64,000 bases of DNA from Bacteroidales bacterium. Its GTDB lineage: Bacteria > Bacteroidota > Bacteroidia > Bacteroidales > UBA3663. The stretch is taken from contig JAFZTS010000044.1 in the NCBI GenBank assembly GCA_017618715.1, forward strand, positions 1-64,000, written 5' to 3'. Every line of letters starts with the position of its first letter. The stretch's first letter is position 1. The notes under the pieces were generated by a model. It ran no database searches and had not been told where the DNA came from. It saw only the letters and a program-made list of their open reading frames with translations. The translations under genes were made by a program, and so were the position numbers. This document shows positions 28,879 through 37,585 of this stretch, piece by piece.

Positions 28879-31800
28879 TTACAGCTTCACCACCTGAGCC
28901 TTGCCGTCGTACTGAACTACGATGCCCTTGGCTTCGGGATCATAGCCTTGGATATGGTCGGGACCCACGGGAACGACGATGAACGTGCGCTTTTGAAGCA
29001 TGCCAGGGAACTCGCCTTCACGATCAGCGATAGTGAGCTCCTTTTGTGCATCGTTGTAGCTGAAATGGATGTTGGCAAAGCGTCCTGCCTCGTAGCCATA
29101 GTTGGTGCCTTCGTCCTCGTAGAGGGTGAAGTCGCCGTCCTCTCCCTGATAGACATAGAGACGAATGGTGCCTGCGGGCTTCTCGTCACTATATTGCAAA
29201 GCTGGGCCGAATGGGATAATCGAACCACTGGGCACAAAGACGGGAATCTGCTCGTAAGGTGCAGCGCAAATACGTGTTTCGCCACCCTCGGAAGCAAGAC
29301 GGCCATCGTAGAAGTTGTACCACTTACGACCTTCGGGGAAATAGACATCACGCTGACGTGCCTTGTACTGATAGACGGGGCATACCATGAAGGAAGGGCC
29401 GAACATGAACTGATAGCCCACGTTGAGTACCTTGGGGTCGAAGCCAAAGTCCATCACCAAAGGACGCAGCATGGTGTAATCGTCGAAATATACTTGGCCG
29501 GCCAACGAATAGATGTATGGCATCATGCGATAGCGGAAGTCGATGCAGGAACGAATGGCCTTGTAGGCTGGATGCGATTCGGGGGCAATGTTCCAAGGCT
29601 CACGGAACGGGAACTGTCCGTGTACACGGTACATGGGAGTGAAGACACCCCACTCGTGCCAACGTACATTGAGTTCACGCCAATCACGCATATCCTCGTT
29701 CTCACGACCTGTGGCATCGTAGAAGTGCTGTGCAGCTTCGTAACGCTTTTCAACCGAGAAACCTCCAATGTCCTGGCTCCAGTAGGGAATACCTGAAATG
29801 GAGAAGTTGAGACCTGCGGTGATCTGTGTCTTCATGTCTTCCCAACGTGTGCCGATGTCGCCCGACCATGTGGCCGTAGAGAAACGTTGCTCGGCAGCAA
29901 AGCCGTTGCGGGTAAGCAGGAAGACGCGATTGTTGTTGGGCGAGAAAGCCTCGTCGTTGCCAAAGCCGTACTGGTTCCACTTGGCACTCTTCAGGAGGGC
30001 CTGCGAATCATCGGCCTTGATACCCTGGCGCTCGATGGCAGTCTCGTAGCCACGCTGACCATCATAGATGGCTTCGGCATTGACGATGGAATATGCATTG
30101 AAGTATTCGTCGCTCGAACCCAGTGCCGTGGGGCCGCAGAGAAGTTTGCGGTAAGGAAGGTCGGTGCAGTCGCGCACATTCGGCTCCGAAGCATCCATCC
30201 ACCAGGCATCCATGCCAATGGTGCCCAGTTTCTCGTATAGCTGACGCCAGAACACCTTGCGTGCATCGAGGTCGTAGGCATCATAGAAGGCATACTTGTA
30301 GCCCAGCCAGTCGTAGAGCGAATCCTTGATGCTCTGCTGGTAGATCTTGCCCATCTGGTCAAGCTCCTTCATGTTGTCGGTGGTGAGGTAGTACTTGGGC
30401 CAGCAGGAAATCATGATCTTGGCATGCTGGGCATGGATGGTGTCGATCATGCCCTTGGGGTCGCTGAAACGAAGGGTGTCGAAGGTGAAGGCACCCCAAG
30501 AATCGGGGCTCCAGTAGTTCCAGTCCATAACGATGTTGTCGATAGGCAGCTTGCGGTCGCGGAAGCCCTTGAGGGCGTCGAGGATCTCACGCTGACTCTT
30601 GTAACGCTCGCGGCTCTGCCAGAATCCGAAGAGCCACTTCGGCATGATCTGAGCCTTGCCGGTGAGGGTGCGGTAGCCCTTGATGACCTCGTCGCTGTTG
30701 TCACCAGCGATAAAGTAGTAGTCGAGCTGCTGTACCATCTCGCTCCAGAAGCTGAGCTTTTCCTGCTCCTCGGGAAGGACAGGAGCCAAAGCACGCAGTC
30801 CGCAATAGGCTTCTCCACCATCGGGGGCCCATTCAAGGCGGAACTTATAACGCTTGCTGGCCTCCATACGAACGGCGAACTTGCGGGCGTTGGGATTCCA
30901 CGCGGTGCGCCAGATGGTCTGGTCACCCTGGACACCAGTTCCCTGCACGTCCTCGGTATAGACGTTGCGGTCGTTGATATAGATCTTCTGGTAGCCGCTA
31001 TAGTAATGGCTGAAGTTGTATTCGCCGGTCACATGGGGCACGATCTCGCCTTCATAGGTCACCTGTGCCTTGTCGAGTCGGTAACGTGGCAGGTTCTTGG
31101 CCGAAGCAAGGTTCTCGAAGTAGATGCTATCCTCTCGGCGCACCAATGTCTCCTCGCCCGGGGCAGAATAGGTGCCGGTGAGAGCACCTTCGACGCCATC
31201 CTTGTCGTAGAGGTCGAAGAGGGCAGGCAGCTGGCTGTAGTCCTTGGGGTTACCGAAACGCATCAGTGAGTAGCTATCGACGAGTACGCCATAATTGCGA
31301 CTCGACACAACGAACGGCACAGAAACCTTCGTGTTGTACTGGAAGAGTTCCTCGTTCTTGCCCTTGTAGTTCCAGTCGTCAGCCTGATGCTGGCCAAGGC
31401 CATAGAATGCCTCGTCGGCAGGGCTCTCGAAGACGACGCGTGCGGACCATCCCTTCCAGGTGGTGGGATTGGGCACTTCGGCAGGGCCATCGGCATTGGC
31501 AGTCCAGACGGTCTGCGTAGCGCTATAAGGTGCAAAGGTCTTGCTGCCCTCGGCCTGTTCGGTCAGGATGATGTCTCCCTTGAGGTTGGTGAACCAAACC
31601 TTGCCGTTGCTTTTGAGCACATTGGCCACGACAAAGGCGGTCTTGACCTGCACGGTGTCGCCGTGCTCAATGGTCTCGTACTTGGCTTGATAGTCCTGCG
31701 GCACGATGATGAGCGAAGGACGGTCGGCAAACTTGTCTTCGGCAGTAGCAGTAACACGGATGATCTTCTCGCCCATCACTTCGAGACGGACGAGCTTGGG

Positions 31801-31929
31801 GCCGTCGGCGATTGTCTGCTCGACACGAACCGTAACCTGCTGACCCTTTTGGCTGACAGCCTTGCCTCCACAGGATGTGAGAAGAAGGACTGAGAGCAGC
31901 GATAATGATGCGATTTGAATTGTTTTCAT
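28879..31929 (-). CDS. GH31 alpha-xylosidase-like lipoprotein with PA14 insert
   Basis: A 1016-residue GH31 enzyme with lipobox cysteine 20 (LLLTSC). After the N-terminal sandwich (EAFYGLGQHQADDWNYKG) there is a PA14-type insert (about 285-395, TGEYNFSHYYSGYQKIYIND), the arrangement known from xyloglucan alpha-xylosidases such as Cellvibrio Xyl31A and its Bacteroides ovatus counterpart. The barrel carries MPKWLFGFWQSRERYKS, nucleophile D579 in AWWMDASEP and acid/base near residue 691 in TWSGDIGTRW. Beta-sandwich domains complete the C-terminus. Upstream is the SGNH esterase (78 bp), downstream the GH3 (37 bp). Likely reaction: removal of alpha-1,6-xylose from the glucan backbone end. Confidence 0.93.
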   Translation of the reverse strand: MKTIQIASLSLLSVLLLTSCGGKAVSQKGQQVTVRVEQTIADGPKLVRLEVMGEKIIRVTATAEDKFADRPSLIIVPQDYQAKYETIEHGDTVQVKTAFVVANVLKSNGKVWFTNLKGDIILTEQAEGSKTFAPYSATQTVWTANADGPAEVPNPTTWKGWSARVVFESPADEAFYGLGQHQADDWNYKGKNEELFQYNTKVSVPFVVSSRNYGVLVDSYSLMRFGNPKDYSQLPALFDLYDKDGVEGALTGTYSAPGEETLVRREDSIYFENLASAKNLPRYRLDKAQVTYEGEIVPHVTGEYNFSHYYSGYQKIYINDRNVYTEDVQGTGVQGDQTIWRTAWNPNARKFAVRMEASKRYKFRLEWAPDGGEAYCGLRALAPVLPEEQEKLSFWSEMVQQLDYYFIAGDNSDEVIKGYRTLTGKAQIMPKWLFGFWQSRERYKSQREILDALKGFRDRKLPIDNIVMDWNYWSPDSWGAFTFDTLRFSDPKGMIDTIHAQHAKIMISCWPKYYLTTDNMKELDQMGKIYQQSIKDSLYDWLGYKYAFYDAYDLDARKVFWRQLYEKLGTIGMDAWWMDASEPNVRDCTDLPYRKLLCGPTALGSSDEYFNAYSIVNAEAIYDGQRGYETAIERQGIKADDSQALLKSAKWNQYGFGNDEAFSPNNNRVFLLTRNGFAAEQRFSTATWSGDIGTRWEDMKTQITAGLNFSISGIPYWSQDIGGFSVEKRYEAAQHFYDATGRENEDMRDWRELNVRWHEWGVFTPMYRVHGQFPFREPWNIAPESHPAYKAIRSCIDFRYRMMPYIYSLAGQVYFDDYTMLRPLVMDFGFDPKVLNVGYQFMFGPSFMVCPVYQYKARQRDVYFPEGRKWYNFYDGRLASEGGETRICAAPYEQIPVFVPSGSIIPFGPALQYSDEKPAGTIRLYVYQGEDGDFTLYEDEGTNYGYEAGRFANIHFSYNDAQKELTIADREGEFPGMLQKRTFIVVPVGPDHIQGYDPEAKGIVVQYDGKAQVVKL

Positions 31930-32007
31930 GATTGTGTAATAATATAATAGCTATAGTTTTTTGCGACGATAGTGGTGATAATGCCTATATTAGATATAGA
32001 CAGATTA

Positions 32008-32709
32008 TTATTTCTCGAGATCCTCCTTCACAAAGTCCATCACCTGCTGGGCAATGGCTTTCATGCCGGCCTGACTGGGATGACCCAACTGCTTGTCGAT
32101 GTCGTGCAGTTCGATGAGAGGCAAACCATAGTGTCGGCAGATGACGCGCATCGACTCGGCATGCTCGGGCTTGAGGTCGGTATTGAGGATGAAGTAAACG
32201 CGGGCCAAAGGATAGTTCTGTTTGATGACGCTGCAAAGACGAGCCATGGCAGGACGGAAGAACCACAGGTCGTCGTCGGTCCAGTTGGCCCACTTGTAGT
32301 TTCCCACCAGTTCGCCCGTCCAAGAGTCGTTGGTGATGCAGCAAGAGAGGATGATGTCGGGGTTGCCAAGGTTCTCTACACGGGTGTTGAACGAACGCGG
32401 CTTGTAGTTGTCGTAGTTGTAGCCTGCATAACCAACCGTCGAACCACTGTACGAATTGTTCATCTCAAGTTTCCAACCCATCTGGTCGATGACCTGCCAC
32501 CACCAGGTATGTTCGACGCGTGTCACGTCGTTGCCCTTTGCGTGATGGGGGTTATCGGGAGTATAGTACCACGGTTCGTTGTATCTGGGTGTCAAATATC
32601 CCTCGAAGGTGGAATAACTGTCACCAAAGATGGTTACTCGCAAGGAATCCTGTGCTTGGGCAGCCCATGCAAGAGCTGCCACAAAGAGCATCAATACTGT
32701 CTTTTTCAT
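32008..32709 (-). CDS. SGNH/GDSL hydrolase, probable acetylesterase
   Basis: A 233-residue secreted SGNH-fold esterase with a signal peptide ending AQAQ. Block I is TIFGDSYSTFEGYL with nucleophile S31, the glycine of block II is in NNSYSGSTVGYAGY, block III is CITNDSW, and the C-terminal HPSQAGMKAIAQQV holds the catalytic histidine. Size and motifs fit carbohydrate acetylesterases. Placed between GH95 and GH31, it most likely strips acetyl groups that would block xyloglucan side-chain enzymes. Lipase activity cannot be excluded. Confidence 0.88.
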   Translation of the reverse strand: MKKTVLMLFVAALAWAAQAQDSLRVTIFGDSYSTFEGYLTPRYNEPWYYTPDNPHHAKGNDVTRVEHTWWWQVIDQMGWKLEMNNSYSGSTVGYAGYNYDNYKPRSFNTRVENLGNPDIILSCCITNDSWTGELVGNYKWANWTDDDLWFFRPAMARLCSVIKQNYPLARVYFILNTDLKPEHAESMRVICRHYGLPLIELHDIDKQLGHPSQAGMKAIAQQVMDFVKEDLEK

Positions 32710-32727
32710 ATTTCATTTTTATTATAA

Positions 32728-32787
32728 TCTAGATATTCTAGATTCTCTAGATTTTCTAGATACTCTAGATGCTATAGACAATCTAGG
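32728..32787 (+). repeat. 9-bp TCTAGAT array between SGNH and GH95 genes
   Basis: TCTAGATAT, TCTAGATTC, TCTAGATTT, TCTAGATAC, TCTAGATGC, TATAGACAA, TCTAGG: six and a half 9-bp units filling the 86-bp gap inside the operon. The array stops 9 bp short of the GH95 stop codon. Confidence 0.88.
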
Positions 32788-32795
32788 AAGAAGGA

Positions 32796-35246
32796 TTAGA
32801 ACTCCCAGCTTTGGCCATCCAAAGACTTTACGTGGAGCTTGCCGGGCGATGGGCGATGGCTCACAACGTCAAGCTTGGTCACCTTGCCATCCTTCCACTC
32901 CATGCTGAGCTCGTAGCCGCCACGCAGACGCACGCCCTTGATATGGCCGGCAGCCTTCCACTGTTCGGGCAGGGCGGGAAGTACGATTGCCTCACTCTCA
33001 TTCTCGCTGATCCAACGGCTCTGCACAAGCATCTCCATCACACCGGCCGTACCACCGAAGTTGCCATCAATCTGGAATGGCGAATGGGCATCGAAAAGGT
33101 TCGGATAAGTGCCTCCTCCGCGACGACGATCCTCACCCCGATAGTTCTGAGGATGCACAAACGTCATCAGCTTGCGGAAAATATGGTATGCGCCCTTGGC
33201 ATCACGCAGTCGGGCAAACAGGTTCACCCTCCAGCCGGCGCTCCAACCTGTGGTCTTGTCACCCTTGATCTCGAGCGTCTTGGCACATGCCTGGGCAAGT
33301 TCTGGAGTGGCATCCACCGAAATGTGGTGTCCGGGATACAGGCCGAACAGATGCGACTGGTGACGATGGTGCGGATCCTTGTCATCCCAATCGAAGTACC
33401 ATTCCTGCAGGTTGCCCTTTGCGCCAATCTTGTAGGGAAGCAGCTTCTCCAAGGTCTTGTTGACCTGTTCGAGGAATGCGGCATCATCCTTAGTCACCTC
33501 TTCGCCATAGAGCACATTCGCAGCACTGCGTACGTCGTTCAAAAGTTCGCGAATCATGGCAACGTCGGCTGAACCTCCATAGAACGTCGCGCCTTCGAAG
33601 CCATCAGCCAGCTTGTATTCATTCTCGGGTGTCGTCGAAGGATAGGTCATCAGGTAGCCGTCCTTCTCGTAAAGCCACTGCAGCAGGAATCGTGCTGCAC
33701 CCTTCATCACAGGATAGGCCTCGGCAAGGAACTTTCGGTCCTGCGTGAACATATAGTGCTCCCAAAGGTGGGTCGAAACCCAAGCACCACCGATAGGCCA
33801 GCAGCACCACATCGGACTCTCGTTCTGATAACCCACAGGATTAGTCATGCACCAGATGTCGCTGTTGTGGCAAACCACCCACGTGGGCACACCCTGCTCC
33901 TCGGTGATGGTAGCGCCGTAGTAGTTCTGTGCCGAGATGGCACCGCTCTTGGGCAAGCGCTTGATCCATGTCAGCATCGAGTTATGCATCTCGGGCAAAG
34001 CTCCGACCTCCGAAGGCCAGTAGTTCTCCTCCACGTTGATGTTAACCGTATAGTTGCAGCTCCACGGTGGTGTCATGCTCTCGTTCCAAAGGCCCTGCAG
34101 GTTGGCAGGCACGCCCTCGGTACGGCTTGACGAGATGAGCAGGTAACGTCCGTACTGGAAATAAAGTTCCTCAAGGTCGGGATTGAAATAGTCGGCATCA
34201 TCATTGAGCAAAAGCTGCTTGTCGGTGTCGAGGGCAAGGATCGAGTCGGCCGTCTGTCCCAAGTCAAGGCACACGCGATGGAAGAGACGCTGATAATCCT
34301 CGAGGTGGCGAGCCTGCAGCGTCTGGTAATTCTTCGACATGGCATTGTCGAGACGCTGGGCCACAGCCGTACGATAGTCACGACCTTCGGTGGCGGGATC
34401 CTTGTATGGACCATTGAAGCTGGTCACATTGGTCAGCACCAGGATGGCTTCGTCGCAGCCGCTGATCACGAGCGCCGTATCACCTTCCACATTCACGCAG
34501 CCCTCGGGGGCCTGTATGCGCACTTCGGTGCGGAAGTGGATGCCTCGGTTTGCATCGTAATGGAAACGATCTGTTTCGCCCTTCTTGAGCTTGGTGCTAT
34601 ATGCCACGTAGCCCTCGGTGTAGATCTTGCCGGGCTCCACGCTGATCACACTCGGCAGGGGGCAGGCCAGACGGATGCGCTGGTTCAACGAGGTGTTGTA
34701 GGACTTCAGCCTGACCACGATCACCGAATCAGGAGCTGAAGCAAAGCTCTCGCGCTCCACACGGCTCTTGTCCGGCATTTCGTAGGCAACGTATGCCATT
34801 GCCTTGTCTAAATCGAGCGAACGGGAGTACGAACTGCACTCGCCCTCGGCCTTCAGGTCGGTGATGAGCAGGGTGCCCAGCGGCTGGTAGAGCTCGCTGT
34901 TGTGTCCCTCGATCTTCATGTTCTCTCTTTCAGCTGCCCGATAATCCTCCTTGTCGAGCATGGCACGCACCTTCGGCAGGTTCTTGTAGGCATTGGGTGT
35001 CCAGGGGATGAGGTCGGGCTCACCCGTCCACAGCGTGATGTCGTTGAGCGAAATGTGCTCTTCGGCTACACCGCCATAAATCAATGCTCCGAGACTGCCA
35101 TTGCCGATGGGCAGGCTTTCCTCGAAGTACTGTGCCGGTTGACTGTAATGAAGTGTCAGATTGTTTTCGACAGTCGGTTCCGACTGCTCACATGCCGTAA
35201 AGCCGAGCAGACCGACCAAGGTCAAAAGGATGGTTGGATATTTCAT
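32796..35246 (-). CDS. GH95 alpha-L-fucosidase-like lipoprotein
   Basis: An 816-residue family 95 glycosidase (1,2-alpha-L-fucosidase or alpha-L-galactosidase). The start at 35246 (MKYPTILLTLVGLLGFTAC, cysteine 19) matches a promoter at 35276-35306; the longer frame crosses it. The N-terminal beta domain has the diagnostic LPIGNGSLGALIYGGVAEEHISLNDITLWTGEP-type opening. The (alpha/alpha)6 catalytic domain shows QGLWNESMTPPWSCNYTVNINVEENYWPSEVG, NSDIWCMTNPVG and the C-terminal PFQIDGNFGGTAGVMEMLVQS. It is the first gene of a four-gene operon. In xyloglucan breakdown it removes terminal fucose (or L-galactose) from side chains. Confidence 0.95.
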   Translation of the reverse strand: MKYPTILLTLVGLLGFTACEQSEPTVENNLTLHYSQPAQYFEESLPIGNGSLGALIYGGVAEEHISLNDITLWTGEPDLIPWTPNAYKNLPKVRAMLDKEDYRAAERENMKIEGHNSELYQPLGTLLITDLKAEGECSSYSRSLDLDKAMAYVAYEMPDKSRVERESFASAPDSVIVVRLKSYNTSLNQRIRLACPLPSVISVEPGKIYTEGYVAYSTKLKKGETDRFHYDANRGIHFRTEVRIQAPEGCVNVEGDTALVISGCDEAILVLTNVTSFNGPYKDPATEGRDYRTAVAQRLDNAMSKNYQTLQARHLEDYQRLFHRVCLDLGQTADSILALDTDKQLLLNDDADYFNPDLEELYFQYGRYLLISSSRTEGVPANLQGLWNESMTPPWSCNYTVNINVEENYWPSEVGALPEMHNSMLTWIKRLPKSGAISAQNYYGATITEEQGVPTWVVCHNSDIWCMTNPVGYQNESPMWCCWPIGGAWVSTHLWEHYMFTQDRKFLAEAYPVMKGAARFLLQWLYEKDGYLMTYPSTTPENEYKLADGFEGATFYGGSADVAMIRELLNDVRSAANVLYGEEVTKDDAAFLEQVNKTLEKLLPYKIGAKGNLQEWYFDWDDKDPHHRHQSHLFGLYPGHHISVDATPELAQACAKTLEIKGDKTTGWSAGWRVNLFARLRDAKGAYHIFRKLMTFVHPQNYRGEDRRRGGGTYPNLFDAHSPFQIDGNFGGTAGVMEMLVQSRWISENESEAIVLPALPEQWKAAGHIKGVRLRGGYELSMEWKDGKVTKLDVVSHRPSPGKLHVKSLDGQSWEF

Positions 35247-35275
35247 GTGTATAATTATTATTGGTATAATCGGTG

Positions 35276-35306
35276 CAAATATAAAGCTTTTTTCCCATAA
35301 GTCCAA
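35276..35306 (-). promoter_or_regulatory. Promoter of the GH95 operon
   Basis: Minus-strand TTG (35306 to 35304), 20 bp, TATATTTG (35283 to 35276), about 30 bp before the GH95 start. It lacks the 15-bp element seen at the GH2 and left-edge GH31 promoters. Confidence 0.75.
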
Positions 35307-35354
35307 TTTTTCCCTCCGATTTTGCACTATTTTTTCACTTTTATCTCTTCTTTT

Positions 35355-35385
35355 TTGGCAGTTGGCCAAAAAATGAGTACTTTTG
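35355..35385 (+). promoter_or_regulatory. Promoter of the M3 peptidase gene
   Basis: TTG (35355-35357), 20 bp, TACTTTTG (35378-35385), 22 bp before the start codon; divergent from the GH95 promoter. Confidence 0.75.
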
Positions 35386-35407
35386 TACCCATCAAACCCC
35401 TTCAAGA

Positions 35408-37585
35408 ATGAAAACCAATACACTAAGCATCATGGCACTTATCAGTGCAATTACTCTCTCCTGTTCGACCCAAGGGGAGAAGAACAAGGGCGGCAATCCG
35501 CTCCTCAACGAACCTACCGCCAAATATGGCATCATCGATTACGACCGCATCACGCCCCAACATTTTAGCGAAGCCATCGAGCTGGGCATGGAGGAACATA
35601 AGCGCGAGGTGAAGGACATCTGCGAAAACCCCGATGAACCCACCTTCCAAAACACCATCGCCGCACTCGACAAGAGCGGACAACTGCTCAGCCAGGCGGT
35701 CCTCATCTTCGAGGACCTGTCTTCGAGCAACTCCACCCCCGAGCTTGAGGAACTTCAAACAAAATACTCGCCTGTGCTGACAGCCCACTCCGATGGCATC
35801 TACCTCAACCCGCAGCTCTTTGCACGCGTCAAGACGGTCTATGACAAGCACTACAAGATGGGCATTGAGCAACCCGAGGTGGAAAAGGAGATCCTGAACC
35901 ACGAAGAGATGTCGGTGCTCAAGAAGACCTATGAAGCGTTTGCCAAACGCGGTGCTGAACTCAGCGAGGAACAGAAGGATCAGTTGCGCGAACTCAACGC
36001 CAAGATCAGTGCCCTGCAGACCAAGTTCACCCAGAACCTGCTGCATGAGACCAACAACACCTACGTGACCGTTGACTCGAAGGACGAGCTCGACGGACTT
36101 CCAGAGGCCAACATCCAGGCGGCAGCCGAGATGGCCAGACAACAGGGCCAGGAGGGCAAGTACATGTTCAACATGCAGCGTCCTTCGTGCAACCCTGTGC
36201 TCCAGTACTGCACCAACCGCGAGCTGCGCCGTAAGGTGTACGATGCCTATTACAATCGCGGCAATCAGAACAACGAATGGGACAACAAGGCCATCTGCGC
36301 CGAGCTCGTCAGGCTGCGTCTCGAACGTGCCAAGCTGTTTGGCTTCAGGAACTGTGCCGAACAGATCCTGAAATACCGCATGGCCGAAAACGAGGAGAAC
36401 GTCTATGACCTGCTCAACGCCGTGTGGGGTCCTGCCGTCGAAAAAGCCAACCAGGAACTTGCCGACATCCGTGTCGAAATGAAAAAGGACGGCCTCACCT
36501 GCGAGCCCGAAGGCTGGGACTACATGTTCTACTCAAGCCGTGCCAAGGCTGCCAAGTATGCCATCGACGAAGAGAAGATTGCCGAATACTTCGAGATCAA
36601 CAACGTCCTCAAGGGCATTTTCTACGTAGCTGAGAAGCTCCATGGCCTGACCTTCAAGGAGATTACCGGACAGGTGCCCACTTACAGCAAGGAGACACAG
36701 ACGTGGGAGGTCTATGACCGCGACAAGAAGCTCGTGGCCATCTTCTACAACGACTATTATCCGCGCGATGGCAAGGGTGCCGGTGCTTGGATGACCGACC
36801 TGCGTCCCCAGACCTACGTCCTCGATTCGCTGGGCAATGAGGTGCGCCAGATTCCCATCACCATCAACGTATGCAACATGACTCGTCCGAATGCCGAAGG
36901 CGCCGCCCTCCAGAGCATCGACAACGTCACCACCATGTTCCACGAGTTTGGTCACGCCATGCACTTCATGCTCCATGATGTCCATTACAACGCCACCTAC
37001 GATGTTGAGTCGGATTACGTCGAACTCCCTTCGCAGCTCAACGAACATTGGGCCACCGAGCCCGAGGTGCTCAAGATCTATGCCAAGCACTACAAGACCG
37101 GCGAGGTCATCCCCATGGAACTTGTCAAGAAGCTCGATGAGAGCAGCAAGTACGGCCAGGGCTTTGCTACCGTCGAATATCTCGCAGCATCGCTTGTCGA
37201 TATGGACCTGCACACCCTCACCGAGATTCCCGAGAATCTTGATGTCATCGAATTCGAGACCAAAAAGTTGCAGGAACGTGGCATTCCACGTCAAATCCTC
37301 CCCCGTTATCGCGTCACCAACTTCAGCCACACCATGGGCGGCGGCTACACCGCAGGCTACTACAGCTACCTCTGGTCGGAGGTGCTCGACTGTGATGCCT
37401 TCGAGGCATTCAAGGAGACTGGCGACATCTTCAATTCCAATCTTGCCCTCCACTATCGCAAGACCTGTCTTGAGCCCGGCGGCATTGATACCGGTCTGAA
37501 GATGTATATCAACTTCCGTGGTCGCAAGCCCGGCATCGAGGCATTGCTTCGCAATCGCGGGCTCAGTACGGCCGCTTGCCGATAA
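35408..37585 (+). CDS. dcp: M3 family metallopeptidase, peptidyl-dipeptidase Dcp type
   Basis: A 725-residue zinc peptidase of the oligopeptidase A/Dcp family, with a lipoprotein signal (AITLSC, cysteine 19). The zinc motif HEFGH lies near residue 512 in TMFHEFGHAMHFMLHDV. The downstream region ELPSQLNEHWATEP supplies the third ligand area, and the C-terminal RYRVTNFSHTMGGGYTAGYYSYLWSEVLDCDAFEAF is typical of Dcp. It removes dipeptides from peptide C-termini, probably in the periplasm. The gene is monocistronic and its last 23 bp overlap the end of the convergent P-type ATPase gene. Confidence 0.93.
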   Translation: MKTNTLSIMALISAITLSCSTQGEKNKGGNPLLNEPTAKYGIIDYDRITPQHFSEAIELGMEEHKREVKDICENPDEPTFQNTIAALDKSGQLLSQAVLIFEDLSSSNSTPELEELQTKYSPVLTAHSDGIYLNPQLFARVKTVYDKHYKMGIEQPEVEKEILNHEEMSVLKKTYEAFAKRGAELSEEQKDQLRELNAKISALQTKFTQNLLHETNNTYVTVDSKDELDGLPEANIQAAAEMARQQGQEGKYMFNMQRPSCNPVLQYCTNRELRRKVYDAYYNRGNQNNEWDNKAICAELVRLRLERAKLFGFRNCAEQILKYRMAENEENVYDLLNAVWGPAVEKANQELADIRVEMKKDGLTCEPEGWDYMFYSSRAKAAKYAIDEEKIAEYFEINNVLKGIFYVAEKLHGLTFKEITGQVPTYSKETQTWEVYDRDKKLVAIFYNDYYPRDGKGAGAWMTDLRPQTYVLDSLGNEVRQIPITINVCNMTRPNAEGAALQSIDNVTTMFHEFGHAMHFMLHDVHYNATYDVESDYVELPSQLNEHWATEPEVLKIYAKHYKTGEVIPMELVKKLDESSKYGQGFATVEYLAASLVDMDLHTLTEIPENLDVIEFETKKLQERGIPRQILPRYRVTNFSHTMGGGYTAGYYSYLWSEVLDCDAFEAFKETGDIFNSNLALHYRKTCLEPGGIDTGLKMYINFRGRKPGIEALLRNRGLSTAACR

